64,000 nucleotides of DNA from Aquipseudomonas alcaligenes_A. GTDB lineage: Bacteria; Pseudomonadota; Gammaproteobacteria; Pseudomonadales; Pseudomonadaceae. The position numbers and the translations under genes are program-made. The notes beneath the pieces were generated by a model, which saw nothing but the letters and a program-made list of their open reading frames with translations, searched no databases and had not been told where the DNA came from. The stretch lies in the NCBI GenBank assembly GCA_048595745.1, contig CP184361.1. The stretch is one strand, 5' to 3'. Of the stretch, positions 16,393 through 25,231 are shown in pieces. Position 1 is the stretch's first letter. Each line of letters opens with the position of its first letter.

Positions 16393-17309
16393 AGGCCGGC
16401 CTCCGCGAGCCAATCGCGATCCTGCAGGAAATGCTCGGTCAGGCGCGCCTCGGGACTACCCGGCTCCGGTTTCCAGTCATAGCCCCAGCGCACGTGCGGC
16501 GGCAGCGACATGAGGATCGACTCGGTGCGCCCGCCGGACTGCAGCCCGAACAGGGTGCCGCGGTCGAATACCAGGTTGAACTCGACGTAGCGGCCGCGGC
16601 GGAAGGCCTGGAACTCGCGCTGCGCCTCGGTAAAGGGAGTGGCTTTGCGCCGTTGCACGATCGGCAGGTAGGCCTGGATGTAGGCGTCGCCGATGGCGCG
16701 CAGGAAAGCGAAGCTGGTGTCGAAGTCCCACTCGTTCAAATCGTCGAAAAATAGCCCGCCGATGCCGCGCGGCTCGCCGCGATGCTTGAGGTGGAAGTAG
16801 CGGTCACACCACGCCTTGAACTTCGGGTAGACCTCCGCACCGAAGGGGGCGCAGGCCTCACGGGCGACCTGGTGCCAGTGCACGCAGTCTTCCTCGACGG
16901 CGTAGTAGGGCGTCAGGTCGAAGCCGCCGCCGAACCACCAGACAGGCTCCTCGCCGACCTTCTCGGCACTGAAGAAACGTACGTTGGCATGGGAGGTGGG
17001 CACGTGCGGGTTCTCCGGGTGGATCACCAGGGACACGCCCATGGCCTCGAAGCCGCGCCCGGCCAGCTCGGGACGGTGGGCGCTGGCCGACGGCGGCAGG
17101 CTGTCGCCGAATACGTGGGAGAAGTTCACCCCGCCCTTCTCGATCAGGGCGCCGTTCTCCATCACCCGGGTGCGACCGCCGCCGCCAGCGGGGCGCTCCC
17201 AGCTGTCCTCGAAGAAGCGAGCACTGCCATCCTCATGTTCAAGGGCGGCGCAAATTCGGTCCTGCAGGTCGAGCAGGTAGGCCTTCACGGCCTGGGTACG
17301 TTCACTCAC
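16389..17309 (-). CDS. hemF: Oxygen-dependent coproporphyrinogen III oxidase
   Basis: A 306-residue enzyme converting coproporphyrinogen III to protoporphyrinogen IX with O2, in heme synthesis. Family blocks include WERPAGGGGRTRV, KGGVNFSHVFG, NPHVPTSHANVRFF, WWFGGGFDLTPYY and RRGRYVEFNLVFDRGT. GTG at 17309 (VSERTQAVKAYLLDLQ) matches the family N-terminus; an ATG at 17348 would add 13 atypical residues, and neither has a strong Shine-Dalgarno. Operon with aroE. Confidence 0.96.
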   Translation of the reverse strand: MSERTQAVKAYLLDLQDRICAALEHEDGSARFFEDSWERPAGGGGRTRVMENGALIEKGGVNFSHVFGDSLPPSASAHRPELAGRGFEAMGVSLVIHPENPHVPTSHANVRFFSAEKVGEEPVWWFGGGFDLTPYYAVEEDCVHWHQVAREACAPFGAEVYPKFKAWCDRYFHLKHRGEPRGIGGLFFDDLNEWDFDTSFAFLRAIGDAYIQAYLPIVQRRKATPFTEAQREFQAFRRGRYVEFNLVFDRGTLFGLQSGGRTESILMSLPPHVRWGYDWKPEPGSPEARLTEHFLQDRDWLAEAGL

Positions 17310-17436
17310 GGCAATGGGTCCGGGCAGTTCGGAAGAGGGCGCCAGCATACCATCGTCACGTCCGCCGCTGGCTTGACGACGATCAGCACAACACGCTGAA
17401 TGGAACGGCTCCCGACCGTCATGTCGCCGCTAAGCC

Positions 17437-18000
17437 TCAGGACGGCCGGATCACATCGCCCGTGCGCAGATCGCGGATCAGACTGGGGTTGCGGCGTCCA
17501 CCCAGAGCGCCGCCAAGCACGGCGTCCAGCTGGCCATGGAAGTACTGCTCGACACGCAGGCGCGAGCGCGCCGATGGACGGCCGGCGGGGTTGGCCGAGG
17601 TGGACACCAGCGGCCCGGTGAGGGCGCAGAGGTCGCGCACCAGGGGGTGGTCGCTGACGCGCAGGGCGACGCTGTCATGCTGGCCGGTGATCCACGCGGG
17701 CAGGCGTTCCTGGTGCGGTACCAGCCAGGTATTGGGCCCCGGCCAGGCACTGGCCAGGCGATCAATCCAGCGCTCGGGCAGGTCATCGAGGAGGAAGTCG
17801 AACTGCTGGATATTGTCCGCTACCAGGATCAGGCCCTTGTGCACCGGACGATCCTTGAGTGCCAGCAAACGCTCGACGGCGAGCTCGTTCCAGGGATCGC
17901 AGCCCAGGCCCCAGACCGCCTCCGTGGGATAGGCGATCACCCCGCCCTGGCGCACCACCCGCGCTACCCGCTGTACCTGCCAACTGCCGTGCATGTTCAC
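17437..18000 (-). CDS. tsaC: L-threonylcarbamoyladenylate synthase (TsaC/Sua5 family)
   Basis: A 187-residue YrdC-domain protein making threonylcarbamoyl-AMP from Thr, bicarbonate and ATP for the t6A37 tRNA modification. YPTEAVWGLGCDP (~24-36), KDRP..KGLILV and the nucleotide-binding STSANPAG are visible. Short form without the Sua5 extension, i.e. TsaC. It sits between dprA and hemF on the same strand; from memory P. aeruginosa has a quinone-oxidoreductase gene (qor) between tsaC and hemF, absent here. Confidence 0.95.
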   Translation of the reverse strand: MNMHGSWQVQRVARVVRQGGVIAYPTEAVWGLGCDPWNELAVERLLALKDRPVHKGLILVADNIQQFDFLLDDLPERWIDRLASAWPGPNTWLVPHQERLPAWITGQHDSVALRVSDHPLVRDLCALTGPLVSTSANPAGRPSARSRLRVEQYFHGQLDAVLGGALGGRRNPSLIRDLRTGDVIRPS

Positions 18001-18033
18001 CGCCTCGTCTGCCTGGCCACGAGTTTACCCAGC

Positions 18034-19122
18034 TCAGCGGGGGCGATGCACCCAGCGTCCGGCCTCGCAGGCCACCAGTCCCTGTAGCTCCAGCTCGGTG
18101 AGCGTGGCCAGCACTTCGCCGATGGGCAGGTCGCAGGCCAGGGCCAGGTCCTCGCTGGTCAGCGGTGCCGCGCGCAGCTCCAGCAACAGCGGATGTACCT
18201 CATCCACCTCGGCTGCGCCAGGCGGCGTCACGCGCTGCCAGCCGCGCAGGGCCTGGAGAACGTCCTCGACGCTCTCGACCAGGGTCGCGCCCTCGCGGAG
18301 CAGCTGATGACAGCCACGAGCGCCCGGGTGATGGATGGAGCCAGGTATCGCATAGACTTCGCGCCCTTGCTCGGCGGCCAGGCGCGCGGTGATCAGCGAG
18401 CCACTGGAGGGGCTGGCCTCGACCACCAGCACGCCGAGCGCCAGGCCGCTGATGATGCGGTTGCGCCGCGGAAAGTTGCTGGCCTGCGGCGGGCAGTCCA
18501 GCGGCAGTTCCGAGACCAGCGCGCCACCCTGCTCGGCAATGCGCTCGGCCAGACCGACGTGGCGCTGCGGGTAGATCCGCTGCAGCCCGGTGCCGAGCAC
18601 TGCAACCGTCGCACCGCCGGATTCCAGCGCGCCCAGGTGGGCGGCGCCGTCGATGCCCAGGGCCAGACCGCTGGTAATCACGAAGCCGCCACCGGCCAGG
18701 CTGCGGGCAAAGGCCTGCGCGGTATCCAGCCCCGGACGCGAGGCGCGGCGACTGCCGACCATGGCCAGCTGCGGACGCTGCAGCAAGGCTGGATTACCGG
18801 CGACGAACAGCAGCGGTGGGGCATCGTTCAGCTCAGCCAGCAGGGCAGGGTAATCAGGGTCGTCCCACATCAGCAGCGACTGGCCCGGCTGCTCCAGCCA
18901 GCGCAGAGCGGCCGTGGCTCGCTCGCGGATGTCTGCGCTACGCCTGGGCTCGGCACAGCTGTCAGGGAGACCCAGCGCGCGCCAGGCGGTGGCGGGCGCG
19001 CTGAGGGCGGCGGAGGCGCTGCCAAAGGCTTGCAGCAGCCGGCGAAAGCGCCGCGGACCGAGCTCAGGCAGGCCGTGCAGGCGCAGACGCGCCTCCAGTT
19101 CGGCGGGGGAAAGGCTGTACAT
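18034..19122 (-). CDS. dprA: DNA-processing protein DprA (Smf)
   Basis: A 362-residue protein. SAM-like/HhH region ~1-70, Rossmann-like DNA-binding domain ~80-290 with AMVGSRRAS, SGLALGIDGAAH, FPRRNRIISGL and SGSLITARLA, and a C-terminal winged helix ~300-360 (DLPIGEVLATLTELELQG). DprA protects incoming single-stranded DNA and loads RecA during transformation. The RRNRIISGL motif is intact. It lies 33 bp upstream of tsaC and follows the LysM gene's terminator. Confidence 0.96.
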   Translation of the reverse strand: MYSLSPAELEARLRLHGLPELGPRRFRRLLQAFGSASAALSAPATAWRALGLPDSCAEPRRSADIRERATAALRWLEQPGQSLLMWDDPDYPALLAELNDAPPLLFVAGNPALLQRPQLAMVGSRRASRPGLDTAQAFARSLAGGGFVITSGLALGIDGAAHLGALESGGATVAVLGTGLQRIYPQRHVGLAERIAEQGGALVSELPLDCPPQASNFPRRNRIISGLALGVLVVEASPSSGSLITARLAAEQGREVYAIPGSIHHPGARGCHQLLREGATLVESVEDVLQALRGWQRVTPPGAAEVDEVHPLLLELRAAPLTSEDLALACDLPIGEVLATLTELELQGLVACEAGRWVHRPR

Positions 19123-19154
19123 GGCGATCGTCCCTGATCGTGGTGCAGAAAGCA

Positions 19155-19179
19155 GAACCCCCGCACTGGGCGGGGGTTC
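19155..19179 (-). terminator. Terminator after the LysM-protein gene
   Basis: 10-bp stem GAACCCCCGC (19155-19164) / GCGGGGGTTC (19170-19179), 7 bp past the LysM gene stop; on the minus strand it is followed by a moderately T-rich TGCTTTCTG. Confidence 0.7.
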
Positions 19180-19185
19180 GGGGTG

Positions 19186-20226
19186 TTACGGGTTCTTGAC
19201 CTTGTCCATCAGGGCCAGGTCGCGGGTGGCGTAAAGCACCAGGCCATAGCTGAGCTTCTCGTAGGTGCGGAACACCATCAGCAAACCAGAGCGCTGATCC
19301 GGGATCTTCACCGATTCGCCGGTGACGCGATCACGTACGGTCTCGCCGGTCTTGTACACGGCCAGTACGTTGCCTTCACTGAGGCCGTCGATCTTGCCCT
19401 TGTTGATGGTCACCACATCGAACTGGCCAATACGGTTCACGCCACGTGGCACGTCGAGAATCACGCCATCCACATCGGTCGGCGGCTCGCTGGGCATAAA
19501 GGTGGAATTGACAGCGCGCTCCTCGGTGGGGAACAGGCGGTCACCCGGACGAACTTCCTGGGTAGTCCGACTCAGATTCAGAGTGGCAATATCGCCCTCT
19601 TCAGAGACCAGCTCCCCCGAGCCAATATCATCGGCATTGATGCCGAGAAACTCCTTGGTCTCCGGATCGGTATAGGTCTTGCCTTGGCGGAAAATACCGT
19701 AAACCGCCTGGCCATCGTCGAAACTGCCGCGGGCATAGATACGATCACCGGCGCCGGTGATAACACCTTCCTGCTCACCCGCTACCACATAAGGTTGTGC
19801 GGAAAACTCTTCCGCCGTATCGACGATGCGATTGCTGATCAGGAAGCTATTGATCGCCTCCAGCGGAATGGTCGGGATGGCCTGGGCCAGCGGGGTGCTG
19901 CGCACCTGAGGCGACAGCTTGATGGTGCCGCGCGACTCGCCGCGGTTGAGCATCAGGCGCGGCTGGCCGTCGATGTAGACCAAGCTGAGCGTGTCACCCG
20001 GGTAGATCAGGTGGGGGTTTTCGATCTGCGGGTTGGCATGCCACAACTCGGGCCACTTCCACGGCTGGCTGAGGAACTTGCCAGAGATATCCCACAGGGT
20101 GTCGCCCTTGGCCACTGTATAGCGGTCCGGATGACCTTCCTTGAGCTGGACGGCGGCCTGCACCAGGCCAGTCTGCGCCAGACCGCCCGCGGCGACCAGC
20201 AACAGGGCGAGTAGTGATTTCCTCAT
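19186..20226 (-). CDS. Secreted LysM-domain protein
   Basis: A 346-residue protein with a signal peptide (MRKSLLALLLVAAGGLAQTG..AA, ~1-24) and one N-terminal LysM module (~34-85: RYTVAKGDTLWDISGKFLSQPWKWPELW..NPHLIYPGDTLSL), which binds peptidoglycan glycan. The rest (~90-346) is an uncharacterised beta-rich region found in the conserved gammaproteobacterial family next to dprA. No catalytic motif is recognisable. It is divergent from def. ATG at 20226 is the start of the signal peptide. Confidence 0.88.
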   Translation of the reverse strand: MRKSLLALLLVAAGGLAQTGLVQAAVQLKEGHPDRYTVAKGDTLWDISGKFLSQPWKWPELWHANPQIENPHLIYPGDTLSLVYIDGQPRLMLNRGESRGTIKLSPQVRSTPLAQAIPTIPLEAINSFLISNRIVDTAEEFSAQPYVVAGEQEGVITGAGDRIYARGSFDDGQAVYGIFRQGKTYTDPETKEFLGINADDIGSGELVSEEGDIATLNLSRTTQEVRPGDRLFPTEERAVNSTFMPSEPPTDVDGVILDVPRGVNRIGQFDVVTINKGKIDGLSEGNVLAVYKTGETVRDRVTGESVKIPDQRSGLLMVFRTYEKLSYGLVLYATRDLALMDKVKNP

Positions 20227-20359
20227 GCGGTGAATCCCTTTATTATGTGGCTGGCGCCTGTGAGCCGCAGAAGTCGCGGCTTCCGAGCCGTTTTTCAAAG
20301 CTGTTCATCATCTTAGCAGCGGTTTTTTACTTTATTCCACAAGTGCATCACAAACAGCC

Positions 20360-20866
20360 ATGGCCATTCTCAACATCCTCGAATTCCCCGATCCGCGCCT
20401 GCGCACCATCGCCAAGCCGGTGACCGTGTTCGACGCGGCGCTTTCCAAGCTGGTCGACGACATGTTCGAGACCATGTATGCCGCCCCCGGCATCGGCCTG
20501 GCCGCGACCCAGGTCAACGTGCACAAGCGCGTGGTGGTCATGGACCTGTCCGAGGACAAGTCCGAACCACGGGTGTTCATCAACCCCGAGTTCGAGTCGC
20601 TGACCGAGGAGATGGACCAGTACCAGGAAGGCTGCCTGTCGGTGCCCGGCTTCTACGAGAATGTCGACCGCCCGCAGAAGGTGCGGATCAAGGCCCAGGA
20701 GCGAGACGGCAGCCACTATGAGCTGATCGCCGAAGGTCTGCTCGCCGTGTGCATCCAGCACGAGTGCGATCACCTCAACGGCAAGCTGTTCGTCGATTAC
20801 CTGTCCAGCCTCAAGCGCGACCGGATCAAGAAGAAGCTGGAAAAACAGCACCGCCAGCAGGCTTGA
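20360..20866 (+). CDS. def: Peptide deformylase
   Basis: A 168-residue metalloenzyme removing the N-formyl group from nascent proteins. All three motifs are intact: GIGLAATQ, EGCLS and HECDHLNG (metal ligands Cys, His, His; catalytic Glu replaced by the expected HExDH pattern). First gene of def-fmt-rsmB, though a terminator separates it from fmt. Confidence 0.98.
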   Translation: MAILNILEFPDPRLRTIAKPVTVFDAALSKLVDDMFETMYAAPGIGLAATQVNVHKRVVVMDLSEDKSEPRVFINPEFESLTEEMDQYQEGCLSVPGFYENVDRPQKVRIKAQERDGSHYELIAEGLLAVCIQHECDHLNGKLFVDYLSSLKRDRIKKKLEKQHRQQA

Positions 20867-20878
20867 TTCACGACTTCC

Positions 20879-20909
20879 AAAGGCTTGCTCCGGCAAGCCT
20901 TTTTCTTTT
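20879..20909 (+). terminator. Rho-independent terminator between def and fmt
   Basis: 10-bp stem AAAGGCTTGC (20879-20888) / GCAAGCCTTT (20893-20902) followed by a T-rich tail. Its position inside a conserved operon suggests attenuation of fmt-rsmB-trkA rather than complete separation. Confidence 0.85.
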
Positions 20910-20926
20910 CATGCAGTGAGTGATCC

Positions 20927-21859
20927 ATGCGTATCGTCTTCGCCGGCACCCCGGAGTTCGCCGCCCAGCACCTGCAGGCCCTGCTCGATGCGGACCGAGA
21001 GATTGTCGCCGTCTACACCCAGCCGGATCGCCCCGCCGGGCGTGGGCAGAAGCTTTCGCCCAGCCCGGTCAAGCAGCTGGCCCTGCAGCACGGCATCGCC
21101 GTATACCAGCCACAGACCCTGCGCGACCCGGCCGCCCAGGCCGAACTGGCCGCGCTCACGCCGGACCTGATGGTGGTGGTCGCCTATGGCCTGATCCTGC
21201 CGCAGGTGGTGCTGGATACTCCGCGCCTGGGCTGTATCAACAGCCACGCCTCGCTGCTGCCGCGCTGGCGCGGCGCGGCGCCGATCCAGCGCGCCATCGA
21301 GGCCGGCGACGCCAGCAGCGGCGTCACCGTGATGCAGATGGAAGCGGGCCTCGACACCGGCCCCATGTTGCTCAAGGTGACCACCACCATCACGGCCGAG
21401 GACACTGGCGGCACCCTGCATGATCGTCTGGCCACGCTAGGCTCCCAGGCCGTGGTCGAAGCCGTGACCAAGCTGGCTGCTGGCGAGCTGCGTGGCGAAG
21501 TGCAGGACGATACCCTCGCCACCTACGCGCACAAGCTGAACAAGGACGAAGCGCGCCTCGACTGGAGCCGTCCGGCCGTCGAGCTGGAGCGCCTGGTGCG
21601 CGCCTTCAACCCCTGGCCGATCTGCCACAGCACCCTGCATGGCGAGGTGCTCAAGGTCCACGCCGCCCAGCTCGGCGAGGGCCAAGGCGCGCCCGGCAGC
21701 GTGCTCGCCGCCGACAAGAGTGGCCTGACCGTCGCCTGCGGCGAGGGCGCTCTGCGCCTGACCCGCCTGCAGCTGCCCGGCGGCAAGCCGCTGAGCTTTG
21801 CCGACCTGTATAACAGCCGCCGCGAGCAGTTCGTCCCCGGCCTGGTGCTGGGGCAATGA
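20927..21859 (+). CDS. fmt: Methionyl-tRNA formyltransferase
   Basis: A 310-residue enzyme formylating initiator Met-tRNA with 10-formyl-THF. N-terminal Rossmann domain (~1-190) with FAGTPEFAAQHL, the SLLPRWRGAAPIQRAI catalytic segment (Asn/His/Asp triad region, NSHASLLP) and a C-terminal OB-like domain (~205-310). Its last bases overlap rsmB (ATGA). Confidence 0.98.
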   Translation: MRIVFAGTPEFAAQHLQALLDADREIVAVYTQPDRPAGRGQKLSPSPVKQLALQHGIAVYQPQTLRDPAAQAELAALTPDLMVVVAYGLILPQVVLDTPRLGCINSHASLLPRWRGAAPIQRAIEAGDASSGVTVMQMEAGLDTGPMLLKVTTTITAEDTGGTLHDRLATLGSQAVVEAVTKLAAGELRGEVQDDTLATYAHKLNKDEARLDWSRPAVELERLVRAFNPWPICHSTLHGEVLKVHAAQLGEGQGAPGSVLAADKSGLTVACGEGALRLTRLQLPGGKPLSFADLYNSRREQFVPGLVLGQ

Positions 21860-23169
21860 ACCCACGCCTGGCCGCCGCCCGTGCCCTGGCCGCCGTGCTC
21901 AACGGCAAGGCGTCGCTGGGCAGCAGCCTGCCGCCGCTGCTGGACAAGGTCGAGCCGCGCGACCGCGGCCTGGCCCAGGACCTGGCCTTCGGCACCGCTC
22001 GCTGGCAGCCACGCCTGGCGCTGCTCGCCGACAAGCTGCTGCAGAAGCCGTTCAAGGCCGCCGACCGCGACGTCGAGGCGCTGCTGCTGGTCGGCCTCTA
22101 CCAATTACTGCACACCCGTATCCCGGCCCATGCCGCCATTGGCGAAACGGTGGCCTGCGTCGACAAGCTGAAGAAGTCCTCGCTCAAGGGCCTGCTCAAC
22201 GCCGTGCTGCGCAATGCCCAGCGCGACCATGAAGCGCTGTTCGCCGAACTGGAGCGCGACCCGGTGCTGCACACGGCGCACCCGCGCTGGCTGCAGAAAC
22301 GCCTGAAAGCCGACTGGCCCGAGCATTGGCAAGCCATCTGCACCGTCAACAATGAGCATCCGCCGCTGATCCTGCGGGTCAATCGCCGCCACGCTAGCCG
22401 CGATGCCTACCTCGCCGAACTGCGCGGCAACGGCGTCGAGGCCGAGCCCTGCACCTTCAGCCGTGATGGCATCCGCCTGCTGCAACCCTGCGACGTGAAG
22501 ACCCTGCCGGGCTTCATGGAGGGCCGCGTCAGCGTGCAGGACGAAGCGGCCCAGCTAGCCGCCAACCTGCTCGACCTGGCCCCCGGCCAGCGCGTACTGG
22601 ATGCCTGCGCGGCGCCCGGCGGCAAAACCTGCCACCTGCTGGAAGTGCAGCCGCAGCTGAGCGAGGTGATTGCCCTGGACCTGGAGCCCAGCCGCCTGGC
22701 GCGGGTGCAGGAAAACCTCGAGCGCCTGCAACTCAAGGCCACCCTGATCGCCGCCGATGGCCGCGACGTGACCTCCTGGTGGGACGGCAAGCCGTTCCAG
22801 CGCATCCTGCTCGACGCGCCCTGCTCGGCCACCGGGGTGATCCGCCGCCACCCAGACATCAAAATGACCCGCCAGGCCGACGACATCGCCGCCCTGGCCC
22901 AGTTGCAGGGCGAGCTGCTCGATGCCCTGTGGCCGACCCTGGAGGTCGGCGGCGTGCTGCTCTACGCCACCTGCTCGGTGCTGCCGCAGGAGAACAGCGA
23001 CAATATCGCCGCCTTCCTGCAACGCACGCCGGGCGCGCGCGAACTGGATATCGCCGGCACCTTTGGCCTCAAGCAGGCCCATGGCCGCCAACTGCTGCCG
23101 CAGGCCGACGGCCACGACGGCTTCTACTATGCCAAGCTGATCAAGATCGCCGCCGCACCGCGCGGCTGA
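21856..23169 (+). CDS. rsmB: 16S rRNA m5C967 methyltransferase
   Basis: A 437-residue protein: NusB-like RNA-binding domain (~1-135) and Rossmann methyltransferase domain (~160-437). SAM site DACAAPGGKTCHL; catalytic cysteines in DAPCSATGVIRRHPDIK and ATCSVLPQEN. It methylates C967 of 16S rRNA. Start overlaps fmt by four bases. Confidence 0.97.
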   Translation: MNPRLAAARALAAVLNGKASLGSSLPPLLDKVEPRDRGLAQDLAFGTARWQPRLALLADKLLQKPFKAADRDVEALLLVGLYQLLHTRIPAHAAIGETVACVDKLKKSSLKGLLNAVLRNAQRDHEALFAELERDPVLHTAHPRWLQKRLKADWPEHWQAICTVNNEHPPLILRVNRRHASRDAYLAELRGNGVEAEPCTFSRDGIRLLQPCDVKTLPGFMEGRVSVQDEAAQLAANLLDLAPGQRVLDACAAPGGKTCHLLEVQPQLSEVIALDLEPSRLARVQENLERLQLKATLIAADGRDVTSWWDGKPFQRILLDAPCSATGVIRRHPDIKMTRQADDIAALAQLQGELLDALWPTLEVGGVLLYATCSVLPQENSDNIAAFLQRTPGARELDIAGTFGLKQAHGRQLLPQADGHDGFYYAKLIKIAAAPRG

Positions 23170-23182
23170 GGAAGGAACCCCG

Positions 23183-24556
23183 ATGAAAATCATCATTCTC
23201 GGCGCCGGCCAGGTCGGCGGAACCCTGGCGGAGCACCTGGCCGGCGAGGCCAACGACATCACCGTGGTCGATACCGATGCCGATCGCCTGCGTAACCTCG
23301 GCGACCGCCTGGACATCCGTACCGTGGTCGGCCGCGGCTCCTTCCCCACCGTGCTGCGCCAGGCCGGCGCCGACGATGCGGACATGCTGGTAGCCGTGAC
23401 CAACAGCGACGAAGTCAACATGATCGCCTGTCAGGTCGCTTACACCCTGTTCCACACCCCGACCAAGATCGCCCGGGTGCGCGAGTCGGCCTACCTGACC
23501 CGCGAGGCCCTGTTCGACAACGAGGCGATCCCGGTCGACGTACTGATCAGCCCCGAGCAGGTGGTGACCAACTACATCAAGCGCCTGATCGAATACCCCG
23601 GCGCCCTGCAGGTCATCGACTTCGCCGAGGGCAAGGCCCAGCTGGTGGCGGTACGCGCCTACTACGGCGGCCCGCTGGTCGGCCAGCAACTGCGGCAGAT
23701 ACGCGAGCACATGCCCAGCGTCGACACCCGCGTGGCGGCCATCTTCAGGCGCAACCGGCCGATCATGCCGCAGGGCGACACGGTGATCGAGGCTGACGAT
23801 GAAGTGTTCTTCATCGCCGCCAAGGCGCACATCCGTGCGGTGATGAGCGAGATGCGCCGCCTGGAAGACAGCTACAAGCGCATCGTCATCGCCGGCGGAG
23901 GGCATATCGGCGAGCGCCTGGCCGAGGCCATCGAGAGCCGTTACCAGGTGAAGATCATCGAGATGAACCCGGCGCGCTGCCGCTACCTCTCGGAAAACCT
24001 GGAGAGCACCGTGGTGCTGCAGGGCAGTGCCTCGGACCGCGACCTGCTGGTGGAAGAGAACATCAACGAGGCCGACATCTTCCTCGCCCTGACCAACGAC
24101 GACGAGGCCAACATCATGTCCTCGCTGCTGGCCAAGCGCCTGGGCGCGCGCAAGGTGATGACCATCATCAACAATCCGGCCTACGTCGACCTGGTCCAGG
24201 GCGGCGAGATCGACATCGCCATCAGCCCGCAGCTGGCCACCATCGGCACCCTGCTGACCCACGTGCGCCGCGGTGATATCGAGAGCGTGCACAGCCTGCG
24301 CCGCGGCGCGGCGGAGGCCATCGAGGCCATCGCCCACGGTGACGCCAAGTCGAGCAAGGTGGTCGGGCGCATGATCGAGGACATCGCCCTGCCGCCGGGC
24401 ACCACCATCGGCGCGGTGATCCGCGACGAGGAAGTGCTGATCGCCCACGACGACACGGTGATCGAGAGCGGCGACCATGTGATCCTGTTCCTGGTCGACA
24501 AGAAGTACATCCGCGACGTGGAGCGCCTGTTCCAGGTCGGCCTGACCTTCTTCTGA
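23183..24556 (+). CDS. trkA: Trk potassium-uptake regulator TrkA
   Basis: A 457-residue peripheral membrane protein with two RCK repeats, each an NAD-binding Rossmann fold plus RCK_C: ILGAGQVGGTLAEHLA (~4-19) and IAGGGHIGERLAEAI (~235-249). It gates the TrkH/TrkG K+ channels in response to nucleotides. No trkH gene is adjacent. It is 13 bp after rsmB and probably co-transcribed. Confidence 0.97.
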   Translation: MKIIILGAGQVGGTLAEHLAGEANDITVVDTDADRLRNLGDRLDIRTVVGRGSFPTVLRQAGADDADMLVAVTNSDEVNMIACQVAYTLFHTPTKIARVRESAYLTREALFDNEAIPVDVLISPEQVVTNYIKRLIEYPGALQVIDFAEGKAQLVAVRAYYGGPLVGQQLRQIREHMPSVDTRVAAIFRRNRPIMPQGDTVIEADDEVFFIAAKAHIRAVMSEMRRLEDSYKRIVIAGGGHIGERLAEAIESRYQVKIIEMNPARCRYLSENLESTVVLQGSASDRDLLVEENINEADIFLALTNDDEANIMSSLLAKRLGARKVMTIINNPAYVDLVQGGEIDIAISPQLATIGTLLTHVRRGDIESVHSLRRGAAEAIEAIAHGDAKSSKVVGRMIEDIALPPGTTIGAVIRDEEVLIAHDDTVIESGDHVILFLVDKKYIRDVERLFQVGLTFF

Positions 24557-24579
24557 TCCGTTTAGCCGAGGCCCGTCGC

Positions 24580-24912
24580 ATGACCACGCCCGACTCACTG
24601 GAAAAACTGCTGGCCCGCGGGGTGGACAATGCCCTGTTGCGCTTCGGCCTGGGCAAGGCCTACCTCGACAGCGGCCAGCCCGAACAGGCCGCCGAACACC
24701 TGCAGAAGTGCCTGGGCTTCGACCCCAACTACTCGGCGGCGTGGAAGCTGCTGGGCCAGGCCTGCCAGCGCCTGGGCATGCTGGAGGAGGCCCGCCAGGC
24801 CTGGCACAACGGCCTGGAAGTGGCGCGCAAGCGCGGTGACAAGCAGACGGAGAAGGAAATGACGGTATTTCTGCGCCGCCTGGAAAAAGCGGCGCGCGCG
24901 CCCGAAGCCTAG
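24580..24912 (+). CDS. Small tetratricopeptide-repeat protein
   Basis: A 110-residue protein with about two TPR units (RFGLGKAYLDSGQPEQAAEHLQKCLGFDPNYSAAWKLLGQACQRLGMLEEARQAWHNGL) and a Lys/Arg-rich C-terminal helix. No signal peptide. It follows trkA by 23 bp and its TAG stop is shared tail to tail with the PilZ gene (CTAG). TPRs mediate protein contacts; the partner is unknown. Confidence 0.85.
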   Translation: MTTPDSLEKLLARGVDNALLRFGLGKAYLDSGQPEQAAEHLQKCLGFDPNYSAAWKLLGQACQRLGMLEEARQAWHNGLEVARKRGDKQTEKEMTVFLRRLEKAARAPEA

Positions 24913-25172
24913 TTCTGGAAGGCCAGCGCCACGCCGCTGGCCTCGAAGCGCACCACCCGCATCAGCACCACCGGCGCCTCGATCGGCAGGCCCTGGACCT
25001 GACCACTGACCAGCTCGCCGATCTGCAGCAGCTTCTGCGCATCATCGATCACCACGAACACGCCGCTCTCGGAGATGTCGCGGGTGGTCACCAGCATCCG
25101 GCCGTGCGCGGGATGATCAATGCGCAGCTGGACCTTCAGCGGGGTGCGCTTGTGCTCGCGCTTGTTATCCAT
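24909..25172 (-). CDS. Single-domain PilZ c-di-GMP-binding protein
   Basis: An 87-residue PilZ domain. The c-di-GMP motifs are R5-x3-R9 (KREHKRT) and RDISESG (D/N-x-S-x-x-G) followed by VFVVID. With both motifs intact it should bind c-di-GMP and act as a small effector. Upstream of htrB on the same strand but encoded first, 59 bp away. Target unknown; the diguanylate cyclase at 5941-7359 is one of many possible sources of the messenger. Confidence 0.9.
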   Translation of the reverse strand: MDNKREHKRTPLKVQLRIDHPAHGRMLVTTRDISESGVFVVIDDAQKLLQIGELVSGQVQGLPIEAPVVLMRVVRFEASGVALAFQN

Positions 25173-25231
25173 GCCTGTCCTGTGTCGTGGGGCGAAAGTT
25201 GCTCAGACGGTAATAGCTATCGTGCGCGGCA